A stretch of DNA of 64,000 bases from Rhodocyclaceae bacterium (GCA_028714035.1 JAQTNA010000015.1:1-64000), one strand, 5' to 3'. Shown: positions 33,559-43,993, counted from the first letter of the stretch. Program-made: numbers and translations. The notes: generated from the sequence alone by a model not told the origin.

Positions 33559-36500
33559 ATGAGCATACCACCCGCCCCCCTGGCCGCCGATCCGCGTTTC
33601 ATGGCCTTGTGGAGGAGAGGGGCGGCCTTGGCCGCGGCCGCCGTCATGATCATCGGAGCCGTAGTCCTCCTCGGCTGGTGGCTGGACAATACCGCCCTGA
33701 AGAGCCTGCTGCCGCAGTGGGTGACGATGAAGGTCAACACCGCCCTGGGCTTTCTACTCTGCGGCCTGGCACTGTGGTGGCAGCGCCATGAAGCGGCTGG
33801 CGCCATGGCGTGCAACGCCGCCCGGGTCTGCGCAGGCCTGGCGGCGCTGCTGGGCCTGCTGACGCTGATGGAGTACCTGGGCGGTCGGGACTTCGGCATT
33901 GACAATGTTCTCTTTCCCGAACCGGCGGGTGCCCTCCAGACCTCGCAACCGGGGCGCATGGCACCCGCCACCGCCTTCAACTTTCTGTTCTCCGGCCTCG
34001 CCCTGCTGCTGCTCGACCGCGGCGCGCGCGGCGGACTGTGCCCGGCGCAGTGGCTGACCCTGCCGCCCCTGGCCGTCGCCTTCCTTGCCGTCACCGGCTA
34101 CCTGTACGGGGCCAAGAATCTGTACGAGATAGGGCTCTTCACCTCCATGGCCCTGCATACCGCCCTGGCCTTCTCGATCCTCGGCCTGGGTCTGTTCTGG
34201 GCGCGCCCGACACGCGGTCTGATGGCGCTGGTGAGCAGCGACACCATGGGTGGCCTGCTGGTGCGCCGCCTGCTGCCGCTGCTGCTGCTGATCATCCCCC
34301 TGCTGTTCTGGGCCAGGCTGTTGGGTGAACGCGCGGGCCATTACGGCACCGAATTCGGCATTTCCCTCATGGTCCTGGCCAATATCGCCCTGCTCGGCGC
34401 TGCCTTCTGGTGGAGCGCCCTGGCCATCAACCGCCGGGAGGCCGAGCGGCAGCGCGCGCAAGCGAAGCTGCGCGCGAGCGAGGCGCGCCTGAAGGAGGCC
34501 CAGCAACTGGCTGGGCTGGGCTACTGGAAATGGGACGTGAGCGGGAACGTGCACACCTGGTCGGACGATATTTTCGCACTGTATGGGCGTGACCCGGCCC
34601 TGGGCCCGGCCGCCTATCCGGAAGTGAGCCGGTACTTCACCCCGGAGACCTGGGCGAAGCTGGCCGCTTGCGTGGACCGCGCCGTGGCGGATGGCACCTC
34701 CTATGAATGCGATGCCGAGGTGGTGCGCCCGAACGGCAGCCGGCGCTGGATCACCGCCCGCGGCGAAGATGGGCGCGATGCCCAGGGGAACGTCGTCGAG
34801 CTGCACGGCACGGTGCAGGACATCACTGACCGGTACCTGGCGGAGGTGGCCGTCCGGCGCAACGAGGAGCAGCTCCGGGTGCTGGTGCAGATCTCCTCCC
34901 AGATCGTCTGGACCACCACACCGGACGGCATGGTCATCGAGGCCTCCCCCTCCTGGTGCGCGTTCACTGGTCAGAGCCCCGAGCAGATGAGGGGGGCTGG
35001 CTGGCTGGAGGCCGTCCATCCCGAGGACCGGGAACGGGTCGTCGAGGTCTGGCGCCAGGCCGTGGCGACACGCAGCCTCTACGACGTCGAGTACCGCCTC
35101 CACCATGTCAACGGCGAGTGGCGCTGGACGGCGGTGCGCGGCGCGCCTCTGCTCGACACGGAGGGCAGGATACGCGCCTGGATCGGCATGAACAGCGACA
35201 TCACCGCGCGCAAAGAGGCCGAACTGCAATTGCGCCAGCTTTCCCTGGTCACCGAGCAGAGCCCCGAGAGCGTCGTCATCACCGACCTTGATGCCAATAT
35301 CGAGTATGTCAACGAGACCTTTGTGAGCAAGACGGGCTATAGCCGGGAGGAGTTGCTCGGCAAGAACCCGAACCTGCTGAAATCCAACCTGACGCCCCCG
35401 GAGACGTTCGCCGCGCTCTGGGAGGCTCTGACCCACGGGCAGGCCTGGAAGGGCGAGATGGTCAACCGGCGCAAGGACGGTAGCGTATACACCGACTTCA
35501 CCTTTATCACGCCACTGCGCCAGCCGGATGGACGCATCAGCCACTATGTGGGCGTACAGGAGGACATCACCGAGAAAAAGCGCATCGGCCGGGAACTGGA
35601 CCAGTACCGTCATCACCTGGAGGAACTCGTGGCGGCGCGCACCGCCGAACTGGAGGAAGCCAAGGTGGAGGCGGAACTCGCCGAGGTCGAGGCCGAAACC
35701 GCAAGACGCATGGCGGAGGCCGCCAATCAGGCCAAGAGCGCCTTCCTGGCCAACATGAGCCACGAGATCCGCACACCGATGAACGCCATCCTGGGCCTCA
35801 CCTACCTGATGCAGCGCGCCGGCCCCACTCCCGAGCAGGCCGAGCGTCTGGGCAAGGTCGGCGGCGCCGGTCAGCACCTGCTGTCCCTCATCAACGACAT
35901 CCTCGACCTGTCCAAGATCGAGGCCGGCAAGCTCGTCCTGGAGGAGACCGACTTCGCGCTGGCCGCCGTGCTCGACCATGTTCGCTCCATGATCGGTGAG
36001 CAGGCCCGCATGAAGAGCCTGAGCGTGACGCTGGATTGTCGCGACGAATCGCTCTGGCTGCGCGGCGACGTGACCCGAGTGCGCCAGTCCCTGCTCAACT
36101 TTGCCGGGAACGCCATCAAGTTCACCGAGCGCGGCGGCATCATCCTGGGCGCGCGGATGCTCGAGGAAAAGGAAGGTCGGCTGCTGCTGCGCTTCGAGGT
36201 GCGGGACAGCGGCATCGGCATTCCGGCGGAGAAGCTGGGCCAACTGTTCCAGGACTTCCAGCAGGCCGACGCCTCCACCACGCGCAAATACGGCGGCACC
36301 GGCCTGGGGCTCGCCATCACCCGCCGCCTGGCCGGGCTGATGGGCGGCGAGGCCGGCGCCGAAAGCGAACCGGGCCGGGGCAGCACCTTCTGGTTCACGG
36401 CCTGGCTGGGCCGCGGCCAGCCCACGCAACATGGCGCCGGCGAATTCACCGAGGCCGAGGCCGAATTGCGTCGGCGCCATACCGGCCGCCGCCTGCTCCT

Positions 36501-37263
36501 GGCGGAAGACAACCTCATCAACCAGGAGGTGGCCCTGGAACTCTTGCAGGGCGCCGGTCTGATCGTGGATACGGCGGAAAACGGTAGCGTGGCCGTGGAG
36601 AAGGCCAAAAAATGGGACTATGCGCTGATTCTGATGGACATGCAGATGCCGGTCATGGACGGGCTGGAGGCGACGCGCGCCCTGCGCGCCCTGTCCATCT
36701 GGCGTGACAGGCCCATCCTCGCCATGACCGCCAACGCCTTTGACGAGGATCGTAGCGCCTGCCTGGCCGCCGGCATGAACGATTTCGTCGCCAAGCCGGT
36801 GGATCCGCGAGCACTCTATGCGACCCTGTTGAAGTGGCTGCCGGCCGGCGCTCCGCCCAGCGCCGTCGAGGCGTCGCCTCCCAGCCCGGTCGCCTCGCCG
36901 GAATCCGTCCTGGAACAACTGGAACCCCTTCCCGGCGTGAACCTGGCGCAGGGTCTGGGCAACCTGCGCGGCAACCGCGCCAAATACCTCGATCTGTTGC
37001 GCCGCTTCGTGGCTGGCGCGCTGGACGACCTGGCCGGAACCGCCCGCTGCCTTGAGGCCGGGGACAAGGAAGGGGCTCGCCGCCTGATCCACACCCTGAA
37101 GGGCTCGGCCGGTGCGTTAGGCTTGCTGCGGATGGGCGAACTGTCCGCGCGGCTGGACATGCTCCTGCGCCAGGAGGGCCATGACGAGATGCTGGCGCAG
37201 GCCCTGGTTGGCGAGGCGGTCAAGCATCTGGAGCAGTTGGCGGTGTTGCTGGGGTTGCGCTGA
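33559..37263 (+). CDS. Hybrid sensor histidine kinase (8TM-PAS3-HisKA-HATPase-REC-Hpt)
   Basis: A 1234-residue phosphorelay protein. About eight membrane helices fill residues 17-290. Three PAS domains follow (about 305-415, 430-545 and 555-680), then a coiled coil. The HisKA phospho-acceptor His735 is in [14 protein letters not shown], and HATPase motifs include the N-box near [13 protein letters not shown] and DSGIGI, then GGTGLGLAI. The receiver domain has Asp1027 in [13 protein letters not shown], and a C-terminal Hpt has His1178 in [12 protein letters not shown]. The full His-Asp-His relay therefore ends on the Hpt and needs a separate response regulator, which is not in the window. It is monocistronic. 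The signal sensed by the membrane part is unknown. Confidence 0.94.
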   Translation: MSIPPAPLAADPRFMALWRRGAALAAAAVMIIGAVVLLGWWLDNTALKSLLPQWVTMKVNTALGFLLCGLALWWQRHEAAGAMACNAARVCAGLAALLGLLTLMEYLGGRDFGIDNVLFPEPAGALQTSQPGRMAPATAFNFLFSGLALLLLDRGARGGLCPAQWLTLPPLAVAFLAVTGYLYGAKNLYEIGLFTSMALHTALAFSILGLGLFWARPTRGLMALVSSDTMGGLLVRRLLPLLLLIIPLLFWARLLGERAGHYGTEFGISLMVLANIALLGAAFWWSALAINRREAERQRAQAKLRASEARLKEAQQLAGLGYWKWDVSGNVHTWSDDIFALYGRDPALGPAAYPEVSRYFTPETWAKLAACVDRAVADGTSYECDAEVVRPNGSRRWITARGEDGRDAQGNVVELHGTVQDITDRYLAEVAVRRNEEQLRVLVQISSQIVWTTTPDGMVIEASPSWCAFTGQSPEQMRGAGWLEAVHPEDRERVVEVWRQAVATRSLYDVEYRLHHVNGEWRWTAVRGAPLLDTEGRIRAWIGMNSDITARKEAELQLRQLSLVTEQSPESVVITDLDANIEYVNETFVSKTGYSREELLGKNPNLLKSNLTPPETFAALWEALTHGQAWKGEMVNRRKDGSVYTDFTFITPLRQPDGRISHYVGVQEDITEKKRIGRELDQYRHHLEELVAARTAELEEAKVEAELAEVEAETARRMAEAANQAKSAFLANMSHEIRTPMNAILGLTYLMQRAGPTPEQAERLGKVGGAGQHLLSLINDILDLSKIEAGKLVLEETDFALAAVLDHVRSMIGEQARMKSLSVTLDCRDESLWLRGDVTRVRQSLLNFAGNAIKFTERGGIILGARMLEEKEGRLLLRFEVRDSGIGIPAEKLGQLFQDFQQADASTTRKYGGTGLGLAITRRLAGLMGGEAGAESEPGRGSTFWFTAWLGRGQPTQHGAGEFTEAEAELRRRHTGRRLLLAEDNLINQEVALELLQGAGLIVDTAENGSVAVEKAKKWDYALILMDMQMPVMDGLEATRALRALSIWRDRPILAMTANAFDEDRSACLAAGMNDFVAKPVDPRALYATLLKWLPAGAPPSAVEASPPSPVASPESVLEQLEPLPGVNLAQGLGNLRGNRAKYLDLLRRFVAGALDDLAGTARCLEAGDKEGARRLIHTLKGSAGALGLLRMGELSARLDMLLRQEGHDEMLAQALVGEAVKHLEQLAVLLGLR

Positions 37264-37467
37264 GGGCAAGCTCCACGCCCCGACAAACCGCCTGAACCGG
37301 TCGCCGTCCATGCCGCCAGGCCAGCGAAACCGGGCATCAATGCCGCCCCGTCATAAGTTGCAATAACTCACTCAGAACCGTGAAATATTGCGCGAAATTC
37401 CAGCCTTGATATGACCTTTGTCGTATTGTGGCATCCATTTTTCCGCTTTAGGGGGACATAAGCCAGA

Positions 37468-37511
37468 AGCGGTGCGGCCTTGCGCATGAACCCGCGCGAG
37501 GCCGCACCGCT
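37468..37511. terminator. Long hairpin downstream of brnA (putative terminator)
   Basis: AGCGGTGCGGCCT and AGGCCGCACCGCT form a perfect 13-bp stem around an 18-nt loop that can pair further (GCGC/GCGC). It lies 31 nt past the brnA stop. There is no T tract on either strand, so it may instead stabilise mRNA or separate the converging kinase and brnTA transcripts. Confidence 0.5.
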
Positions 37512-37541
37512 CTCTTACCTGGTGACTTAAATGCCGAACGT

Positions 37542-37862
37542 CTACGCCGCGCGGTGCAGTGCAACATACTCCCGCAATGCGTCGTTCATGCGGGTTTGCC
37601 AGCCATCGCCGGTTCCCTTGAAATACTCCACCACCTCGGGGCTGTATCGCACCGTCACTGCTACCTTGGTGGGGCGCTTTTGCGCGCCGCGCTGGCCGGG
37701 TAAGCGAACTTTTCCCTTTGCCCAAAAGGCCGCCACGGCAGCCGCGTCGTTGGGGTCATACGGGCACTCAGGGTCGTCCACCCGGTCAGGTGCGGCGGCG
37801 ATGGCTGCCTCCACTTGTTCCCGGCTAAAGGCCGAGGGCTTTGAAGTAGGCTCGCGTTTCAT
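37542..37862 (-). CDS. brnA: BrnA-family antitoxin
   Basis: A 106-residue antitoxin from the ATG at 37862. The C-terminal domain KVAVTVRYSPEVVEYFKGTG followed by DGWQTRMNDALREYVA is the BrnA/CopG-like DNA-binding dimerisation domain. The N-terminal portion (SREQVEAAIAAAPDRVDDPE, then AFWAKGKVR) is the family's toxin-neutralising region. In intact loci it binds the BrnT ribonuclease and represses its own promoter. Here the frame is intact, whereas the upstream, partly overlapping brnT is frameshifted. Confidence 0.85.
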   Translation of the reverse strand: MKREPTSKPSAFSREQVEAAIAAAPDRVDDPECPYDPNDAAAVAAFWAKGKVRLPGQRGAQKRPTKVAVTVRYSPEVVEYFKGTGDGWQTRMNDALREYVALHRAA

Positions 37863-38094
37863 GTTTGTCACCATAACGACAGGAACACTCGGGCGTTATC
37901 AAAGCGCTCCGTCCACACCAGGAAGACGACGCGACTTTGATACCAGCCCAAACTTTGCGGGCGCTGTTCGCCATAGGTTCCACGATCGTCTTCGACCGTG
38001 AAATCGGGGCATCGAAGACAGCGGCAAGGTCGGCCAGGTCAATGCCGTGATCCTTGAGGTTCTTCTTGCGCTTGGCTTCGTCCCAGGTAATCAT
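37825..38094 (-). pseudogene. brnT: brnT toxin gene with two compensating frameshifts
   Basis: The frame opens with a typical BrnT N terminus (MITWDEAKRKKNLKDHGIDL, then ADLAAVFDAP). It then shifts near 37996-38010: the family continuation VEDDRGTYGEQRPQSLGWYQ and SRVVFLVWTERFDNARV is found in another frame. It shifts back near 37875-37895 to give RYGDKHETRAYFKALG in the original frame. The uninterrupted frame therefore encodes an unrelated middle and should lack the RelE-like RNase core. This is a decayed toxin or a double sequencing error. It overlaps the brnA start by 38 nt. If real, the antitoxin has outlived its toxin. Confidence 0.75.
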
Positions 38095-38100
38095 GCGCCC

Positions 38101-38147
38101 ATTGTGGTTACAAAAAGCGGCTCCTGTCAAGCTTTTCGTAGTTACAA
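38101..38147 (-). promoter_or_regulatory. brnTA promoter with paired operator-like repeats
   Basis: On the minus strand TTGACA (38125-38130) lies 18 nt from CACAAT (38101-38106), just upstream of the brnT start. Two direct repeats, GTGGTTACAA (38104-38113) and GTAGTTACAA (38138-38147) on the plus strand, bracket the -35. This is a sensible place for BrnA autorepression. The remaining sequence up to 38384 holds no convincing gene. Confidence 0.55.
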
Positions 38148-38384
38148 CCCCAAACAAGCAGTTGAAAGGACGGCGGTATATATGCTTCGTTATTCCCGTC
38201 CGCTTTCCCGCCGCCTCCTTTCAATTCTACGTTGAATGTCTGCTTTCCCTTTCGGGCTACGGCGGCCAAGGGTCGTCTCCAACCATTCATGTTGTGGCAG
38301 GCAAGCAGGATGACCGGAACAGCTTGATGCTTGATTTATCCGCGTATCGGGGTCAATCCCGGAAATTTGATCAGGAGGTTGGTC

Positions 38385-39023
38385 ATGGCAAATAGTGAAA
38401 TCAGCCCGAGCAACGTCGTCAGCGACCTCACGCAGACGCTGCAACGCTTTGATCTGCTCGATCTACAGCAATACACCCAGGAAAAATCGTATTCGAGTAC
38501 GGCGAGCAAGGATTTTCACCTGTTCTACGTGGGGCGCGATGATGTGCATGAGATTCTGAAGCACATCCAGTCCCGCGTCAGCGTTTCCCTGTACCTGAAC
38601 ATGTTTGGCTTCGACGATGACGAACTGAACGACATCTTGATGACCCAGGCATTGGACCCAAGCGTCACGATGTTGATTACGCTGGACAGGAGTCAAGCGG
38701 GCGGTGTTCATGAGAAGAAGCTGCTGGATTCCGATATCGCGAAGAATCCGACAAGGTTCAACACCTATTTTGTCATCGGCCAGTCGGCAACCCACCAGAT
38801 CAGCCATACGAAGGGCTTTGTCGCCGATGGCAAGGTGGGGGGAGAAGGCTCGACCAACTGGTCGACCTCCGGCGAGGGCACTTTCGTCCTGAAGGGAAGG
38901 CCGGGCGGCCCCGGCTACAAGGCGCAGAACAACACGCAGAGCATTTTCACCGACCCGGATACCATCGTCCGATTCCAGACGGAACTGATCGCCGAGCACA
39001 TGGCGGCAAAACATCAAGGATAA
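38385..39023 (+). CDS. Single-motif phospholipase D-like (HKD) protein
   Basis: A 212-residue soluble protein from the ATG at 38385, with AGGAGG well placed upstream; the longer frame lacks a site. One complete HKD motif is present: SHTKGFVADGKVGGEGSTNW fits HxKxxxxDx6GSxN. Single-HKD proteins of this size, such as Nuc, act as dimers, usually as endonucleases or phosphodiesterases. There is no signal peptide, unlike Nuc, so it would act in the cytoplasm. The N-terminal third is acidic and helical. It lies between a decayed toxin-antitoxin locus and a MITE-like element, an accessory-type setting. Role (nuclease, defence, lipid) unknown. Confidence 0.75.
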   Translation: MANSEISPSNVVSDLTQTLQRFDLLDLQQYTQEKSYSSTASKDFHLFYVGRDDVHEILKHIQSRVSVSLYLNMFGFDDDELNDILMTQALDPSVTMLITLDRSQAGGVHEKKLLDSDIAKNPTRFNTYFVIGQSATHQISHTKGFVADGKVGGEGSTNWSTSGEGTFVLKGRPGGPGYKAQNNTQSIFTDPDTIVRFQTELIAEHMAAKHQG

Positions 39024-39045
39024 GCTGGAGAACCCGCGGCCGAGA

Positions 39046-39265
39046 CTAGTAGTCAGTCATGCTGATTCGCAATGATGTGGGGCCGGCTTCAGCTAGCCCA
39101 AAAGTCCCCTCGCCCCGCTTGCGGGGAGAGGGTTAGGGTGAGGGGGGATTGGCCACTGAGTGCCCCTCACCCCGGCCCTCTCCCCCCTATCGGGGGGAGA
39201 GGGAGGTGTAGCCGAGTTACCTTCCTAATCAGGTATCCATTTGATTCAGAATGACTGACTACTAG
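39046..39265. mobile_element. MITE-like 220-bp element with ~27-bp terminal inverted repeats
   Basis: CTAGTAGTCAGTCAT and a further CTGA.TC at the left end (39046-39073) match, in inverted form, GATTCAGAATGACTGACTAC and TAG at the right end (39239-39265), with few mismatches. Inside lies a double palindrome (39106-39207): one hairpin CGCCCCGCTTGCGGGG and its inverted partner, linked by GAGAGGGTTAGGGTGAGGGG and its complement. No transposase frame is present. A related core occurs at 55471-55568. It separates the PLD-like gene from the end of the MHYT kinase gene and may act as a terminator for both. No clear target duplication. Confidence 0.7.
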
Positions 39266-39276
39266 CCTCCAGCCTC

Positions 39277-42200
39277 CTACCTCTGCCGGCCCAGCCATTC
39301 GGAGAGCGCGGTGGCGAGTTCCTCGTACCGGGCGTGAGTTTCCTGCCCGGCCTCGGGAGCGACAGGCTTCCCGGAGCGAACCAGCCCCTCCAGATCTTCC
39401 AGCAAGGCCATCAGCCGCTTGCCCCCCACCTGCCCGGAAAGCCCCCTCGTCACATGAGCCTGGCGCCGGGCTTCCTCCAGGTCCGACTCAGCCAGCGCCC
39501 GGCGGAGGATGGCTATATGTCCGGGCATGTTCTCCAGAACCAGGCCGACCAGCTCGCGAGCCGTCTCCAGATCGCCCCCCAGGTTGAAGAGCATTTCCTT
39601 CTCGTCAAACGTCGCCAGTTTGCCGGTCGCCCCCGCCTCCTGCGACTGCCCTGGCACCACCTCGTTTCGGGGCGCCGGTGGACTACCTCTGCCCAGCCAG
39701 CGCGCGAGGCTGGTTGCCAGTTGCCCGAAGGACAAGGGCTTGGCCAGGTAATCATCCATGCCGGCCTCGATGCACCTTTCCCGGTCGCCCGTCATGGCAT
39801 TGGCGGTGAGCGCGACGATCGGAATCGCCACGTGATCCGCCCCACCCTCCCCCGCCCGTATGCGCCGCGTGGCGTCGAAACCATCCATCAGCGGCATCTG
39901 GCAATCCATCAACACCAGCCCGAAGTGTCCGGCATGCAGGGCATCCAGAGCCTCCCGGCCGTTCCCGGCCACCTGCGCCGAATAGCCCTGCTTCTTCAGC
40001 ATCTGCATGACCACTTTCTGGTTGATCTGGTTGTCCTCCACCAGGAGGATGCCACCGGTCGGCCGCATGGACTCTTCCAGGGTGTGCCGGGTGATGATGG
40101 GGACAGTCTGCCCGGCGCCTCTCCCCCGGGCACGCAGGGCCGCGACACAGCGCCTGATGTGTTCCTCTTTCACGGGCTTGGTCAGGTAGGCATCGAATCC
40201 CGCCTTGCGGATGCGTTCCGCATCGCCCCGCATCGCCCGCGAGGTCACCATCACGCAATGGGTGGATGCGATCAACGGATCGGAATGCACGATACGGCCC
40301 AGGGTTTCGCCGTCCATCTCCGGCATGTTCATGTCCATGAGCGCCACCTCGTAGGGCAAGCCCGCATGAGCCGCCTCGCGCAGAGCCGCCAGGGCCGTTA
40401 CCCCATCGCCCGCCTCGGCGGTATCGCAACCCCAGCCGTAGAGCATGGATTTCAGGAGCCGGCGATTGACCTGGTTGTCGTCCACCAGCAATACCCGACA
40501 ACCCTCCAGGTCACCTTCGGGCAAGGACTGCGGCTCCTGATCCCTGTTCGGCTGCAACTCCAGCGGAAGCGAGAACCAGAACATGGAGCCCTGGCCGTCC
40601 TCGCTCTCCACCCCTATCCGCCCTCCCATGAGTTCCACCAGGTGCCTGGAGATGGACAAACCCAGGCCGGTGCCGCCAAACCGGCGCGTCACCGTGGCAT
40701 CCAGTTGTGTAAAGGGCGCGAACAAGTCGGGAATTCGGCCGGCCGGAATGCCGATACCCGTGTCCCGCACCTCCCAGCGCACGTTGGTCGGCGGCCCTTC
40801 CCCCGGCCGGACGAGGATGCGCACCTCTCCCCGGGCGGTAAACTTGATGCCGTTGGACACCAGGTTCGTGAGAATCTGGCGCAGGCGCCCGGGATCACCC
40901 CGCAGCCGCAGAGGCACGGCCGGATCAATATCGTACGAAAAGCCGATGCCCTTTTCCAGCGCCTTGATTCTGAGCATGTCGTAGACCTGGGCCACCAGAT
41001 TGCCCAGATCGAAATCCATGATCTCCAGCTCCATGCGCCCGGCCTCGACCTTGGAAAAGTCCAGGATGTCGTTGATTACCGCCAGGAGGGACTCGCCGCT
41101 GCTGCGGATGATTTCGGCGAACTCCTTCTGCTCGTCGGTGAGCGGCGTATCCAGCAGCAGGCCGGTCATGCCGATCACCCCGTTCATGGGGGTCCGGATC
41201 TCATGGCTCATGTTCGCCAGGAACTGGCTCTTGGCCCGATTGGCGGTTTCCGCCGACTCCTTGGCCGCGCGGGTTGCCTGAAGGTAGAGCCGGACGGACG
41301 CCACGGCGAAGATCAGCATGCCGCCGGCGAGCGCCAACAGCAGGAAAAGCCAGATTCTCTCCGACTCAACGCGCGCCAACTGCCCCAGAAAACGGGGCAC
41401 ATAGAGCACGATGCCATCTTCCGGCAGGGTCAGGGATTGGAGCAGCAGCGGCTGGTCCCTCCCCCCGAAATGCAGCAGGCCCGGGTAACGCTCGTCGCCC
41501 CAGGGAGAAAGCGGCAGCGGCCGGAACTGGACTTGCTTGTACTGCAACACCTTTTCCGCCTCGCTCAGGGTCGCGATCCGGCTTCCCGGCAGGGAATTGA
41601 GTTCGAAATCCTTGTCCGGACTCAACACGACCACGCCATTGCTGTCGGCCAGGAAGGCCCCCGCCTGGGCAATCCAGCTGGAGAAACCCGTGATGTTCCG
41701 CTTCACCACCACCGCCCCCAGGAAGCGCCCATTCTCGGAAACCGGGTAGGAATAGAACAGGCCTGGTATCCGGGTGGCACGGCCCACTGCATATTGCCGG
41801 CCGCGCTCGCCCTGGCTAGCCTGGCGGAAATACTGCCGATCCGCGTAGCTGATGCCCACGAAACTTTCCGGCTTGTCCGCATTGCTGGCGGCGATGCAGT
41901 CGCCGTGCGCGTTGATGAGCCAGACCACGTCAGCCCGATGGCTCTCGGCCTCGACGGCGAGATATTGGTCCAGCGTCGCAAGCGATGCCTCGCGCGTCCA
42001 ACGCCTTTGCCTTTCATCCTTGTCGGATGGCGTCGCGGCGTTGGTCTGGTACCGCTTCAGCGCCGTGTGCACCGCCTCATCGTGGGACAAGGCACGGGGG
42101 ATACCCTGCAACAGTTCTATGCTCTGACGGATGTTTGCGCCGACAGTCCGAACCTGCTCCTCCACCAACCGGGTCTCTTCATGGTAGATGCGTTGCGCCA

Positions 42201-43074
42201 TGTGTTCGCTGTACTGGCCAGCCCCCAGCCAGGCACAGACGATCCAGCAGGCCACCAAGACACCGGGCGTCCGATAGGTCCGCGTCTGGAGGGAGAAAGC
42301 GGCCTTGCGGGCGAGGATGGCGGCGATGGTGACGACGATGATGCCCGCCGTGGCAAACAACATCACGGCAGCCATGAGCGTCGGCGTCAGCGGTGAATCG
42401 GACGTCGCGCCGTCCCCTTCCCGGATGAAATAGGCCGCGGCCATGGCCGTATAGTGCATGCCGGAAATCGCCAGGCCCATGACCGTTGCGCCGGCCAGAA
42501 GACCCGAAGATTGTCCCCGGATGACCCAGCCCTGGAGGCGGAACTTGAGCCAGAGGGCAAGCGTGGCCAGGGCCACGGCAACGACCAGGGATAGCAGGAA
42601 AAGGGACAGATCGTAGCGCACGATGCCGTCCAGGCGCATGGCCGCCATGCCGGAGTAGTGCATGGCGCCGATACCCGCCCCCATCAACAGCCCCCCCATC
42701 CCCAGGCGCAGGAGGGAAATGGCGGAACGCGCGATCAGGGACAGGGCCAGTGTGCTGGCGAGGATCGCGGGAATGATGGAGAAAAGAGTGAGCCCCGGCG
42801 TGTATCCGGTCCTGCAGGGCAGGCTGAACGCCAGCATGCCCACGAAATGCATGGTCCAGACACCGATCCCCATGGCGAAACCGCCGGCCGCCAGCCAGCG
42901 GCGACGAGACCGGAGGTTCCCGGGATCGGCCAGAAACTCCGCCGCCTGGAATGCCGCATAGGAGGCGAAGATCGCGATGGCGACGGAGAAGGCGACGAGC
43001 AGCGGGTCGTAATGCCCGGAATACAGCAGGCTCGAGTCCGGGGGCGTGCTGAGCAGAGGAAGCGCCGACCACAT
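39277..43074 (-). CDS. Hybrid sensor histidine kinase (MHYT-sensor-HisKA-HATPase-REC-REC-Hpt)
   Basis: A 1265-residue sensor from the ATG at 43074; the open extension to 43116 is repeat sequence. The N-terminal seven-helix MHYT domain has all three signature motifs ([27 protein letters not shown]), proposed to bind copper and sense oxygen, CO or NO. A double-Cache-type periplasmic region (about residues 300-560) and a membrane helix follow. His624 in [14 protein letters not shown] is the phospho-acceptor, and the HATPase has GGTGLGLSI. Two receiver domains ([11 protein letters not shown] and [11 protein letters not shown]) precede a C-terminal Hpt-like domain whose motif, [13 protein letters not shown], differs from the usual AHxLKG. 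Output regulator not nearby. Confidence 0.93.
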   Translation of the reverse strand: MWSALPLLSTPPDSSLLYSGHYDPLLVAFSVAIAIFASYAAFQAAEFLADPGNLRSRRRWLAAGGFAMGIGVWTMHFVGMLAFSLPCRTGYTPGLTLFSIIPAILASTLALSLIARSAISLLRLGMGGLLMGAGIGAMHYSGMAAMRLDGIVRYDLSLFLLSLVVAVALATLALWLKFRLQGWVIRGQSSGLLAGATVMGLAISGMHYTAMAAAYFIREGDGATSDSPLTPTLMAAVMLFATAGIIVVTIAAILARKAAFSLQTRTYRTPGVLVACWIVCAWLGAGQYSEHMAQRIYHEETRLVEEQVRTVGANIRQSIELLQGIPRALSHDEAVHTALKRYQTNAATPSDKDERQRRWTREASLATLDQYLAVEAESHRADVVWLINAHGDCIAASNADKPESFVGISYADRQYFRQASQGERGRQYAVGRATRIPGLFYSYPVSENGRFLGAVVVKRNITGFSSWIAQAGAFLADSNGVVVLSPDKDFELNSLPGSRIATLSEAEKVLQYKQVQFRPLPLSPWGDERYPGLLHFGGRDQPLLLQSLTLPEDGIVLYVPRFLGQLARVESERIWLFLLLALAGGMLIFAVASVRLYLQATRAAKESAETANRAKSQFLANMSHEIRTPMNGVIGMTGLLLDTPLTDEQKEFAEIIRSSGESLLAVINDILDFSKVEAGRMELEIMDFDLGNLVAQVYDMLRIKALEKGIGFSYDIDPAVPLRLRGDPGRLRQILTNLVSNGIKFTARGEVRILVRPGEGPPTNVRWEVRDTGIGIPAGRIPDLFAPFTQLDATVTRRFGGTGLGLSISRHLVELMGGRIGVESEDGQGSMFWFSLPLELQPNRDQEPQSLPEGDLEGCRVLLVDDNQVNRRLLKSMLYGWGCDTAEAGDGVTALAALREAAHAGLPYEVALMDMNMPEMDGETLGRIVHSDPLIASTHCVMVTSRAMRGDAERIRKAGFDAYLTKPVKEEHIRRCVAALRARGRGAGQTVPIITRHTLEESMRPTGGILLVEDNQINQKVVMQMLKKQGYSAQVAGNGREALDALHAGHFGLVLMDCQMPLMDGFDATRRIRAGEGGADHVAIPIVALTANAMTGDRERCIEAGMDDYLAKPLSFGQLATSLARWLGRGSPPAPRNEVVPGQSQEAGATGKLATFDEKEMLFNLGGDLETARELVGLVLENMPGHIAILRRALAESDLEEARRQAHVTRGLSGQVGGKRLMALLEDLEGLVRSGKPVAPEAGQETHARYEELATALSEWLGRQR

Positions 43075-43097
43075 GGTTTCACCCTGCAAACAACGAA

Positions 43098-43340
43098 TTG
43101 AACCGCAAAGACGCAAAGGCGCAGAGAAAATCCCTATCCATCAGAGTCTCGACACCGGCCGGGGCCGCATGCAGTTCGCTATAAACCATTGTTGTCTCTA
43201 TTTTCGGGTGTCTTGTCGTTTGGCCACGTGGGTTGCATGGCGAACAACAGTCGGATTCTAACCCCCGGCCAGAAATATAGTCGTGGAAACCTGCGCGCCG
43301 ACGTATTTTTCTCTGCGCCTTTAGCGTCTTTGCGGTTCAA
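43098..43340. repeat. Inverted pair of the GCAGAG-family repeat
   Basis: TTGAACCGCAAAGACGCAAA continuing to GGCGCAGAGAAAA (43098-43130) and its near-perfect inverse (43306-43340) flank ~175 nt. The pair fills most of the 348-nt gap between the start of the MHYT kinase gene and the end of the small secreted protein gene. The left arm begins 24 nt upstream of the kinase start, so the repeat replaces the usual promoter region. The internal part has no recognisable gene. Confidence 0.75.
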
Positions 43341-43365
43341 ACTGCTTCTTGCACGCCCCAGCAGG

Positions 43366-43399
43366 CGAAAAAAATCGGCAGGGCCGAAACCCTGCCGAT
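43366..43399 (-). terminator. Rho-independent terminator after the small Lys/Ala-rich gene
   Basis: ATCGGCAGGG and CCCTGCCGAT form a 10-bp stem with loop CCGAAA (43374-43399). On the minus strand it is followed by a run of seven T. It lies 24 nt past the stop at 43423. Confidence 0.9.
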
Positions 43400-43422
43400 C
43401 TTCGGACGAAGGTCCGCGCCGA

Positions 43423-43653
43423 TTACTTGGCGGGAGCGGCGTCGGCCTTGGGGGCAGCTTCGGCCTTGGCAGCCTTCTTGGCGTGCTTCTTGGCGTGGTG
43501 CTTCTTGGCCTTCTTGACCTTCTTGGGGGCAGCGGCTTCGGCAGCGGGGGCGCTGGCAGCGGGCGCAGCGGCGGTGGCGGGTGCCATGTCAGCGGCGAAG
43601 GCGGTAGTGGCGGCAAACAGGCCGGCGACCAGCAGGGACAGGAGCTTGTTCAT
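43423..43653 (-). CDS. Small secreted Ala/Lys/His-rich protein
   Basis: A 76-residue precursor with a clear Sec signal peptide (MNKLLSLLVAGLFAATTAFA, cleavage before ADM). The mature part is low-complexity: Ala/Pro-rich, then a basic block KKVKKAKKHHAKKHAKKAAK, then Ala/Lys. It is monocistronic with its own terminator. Similar short periplasmic Lys/Ala proteins are common in Betaproteobacteria, mostly without known function. Binding to anionic envelope polymers, nucleic acid or metals by the His/Lys block is conceivable but unproven. Confidence 0.75.
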   Translation of the reverse strand: MNKLLSLLVAGLFAATTAFAADMAPATAAAPAASAPAAEAAAPKKVKKAKKHHAKKHAKKAAKAEAAPKADAAPAK

Positions 43654-43901
43654 GATTTATCCTCTTCAAGTAGTTGATGTTCTCTGACACGGGGTCCGGT
43701 TTTGGCTGTGTGTCACTCTCAATAACGCGGCACGAGAGGCCCGGTTGACGGAATGGAAAAATATGCCCGGGCACGCCCACGCCAGACAGGGCACAGCCGG
43801 GCCGTGACATCGGCGTATGCCACACGCGGCGCGGCGGCGACGCGAAGAGGACGCGAAAGGCCGTCGGGTGCGAAATGAAGAGAAGGGAATGGAAGGGTGG
43901 C

Positions 43902-43993
43902 GAGCCGGACCCCCGGCACTTGCAGAAAGCGGCTGTGGCTGCTTCCTTCCGGACCTGACCAGGTTGACCACGCTGCAATGCGGGGAGGCCCGC
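43902..43993 (-). ncRNA. ffs: 4.5S RNA of the signal recognition particle
   Basis: The minus strand contains the universal SRP domain IV core (ACCUGGUCAGGUCCGGAAGG then AAGCAGCC) at about 43931-43958, which binds Ffh. The flanks pair into the expected single long hairpin: GGGCCUCCCCGCAUUGCAG at the 5' end with CUGCAAGUGCCGGGGGUCC at the 3' end. A TAGAAT -10 lies at 44004-44009, correctly placed for a start near 43995. End points are approximate to a few bases. Confidence 0.93.

Noticed and set aside
33754..37092. 1112-residue minus-strand open frame opposite the hybrid kinase
   Set aside because: It lies antisense to a gene with complete HisKA, HATPase, REC and Hpt domains, and its composition is typical of a high-GC shadow frame.
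38054..38395. 113-residue plus-strand frame and a 62-residue neighbour between brnT and the PLD-like gene
   Set aside because: They overlap the brnTA promoter and the PLD ribosome site, have no homology by eye and no start signals.
39072..39254. 60-residue plus-strand frame inside the MITE-like element
   Set aside because: It is a translation of the double palindrome. It was useful only to show that the repeat shares a peptide pattern with the ABC linker.
39334..42396. 1020-residue plus-strand open frame opposite the MHYT kinase
   Set aside because: Antisense shadow with His/Gln/Arg-rich composition and no recognisable domain.
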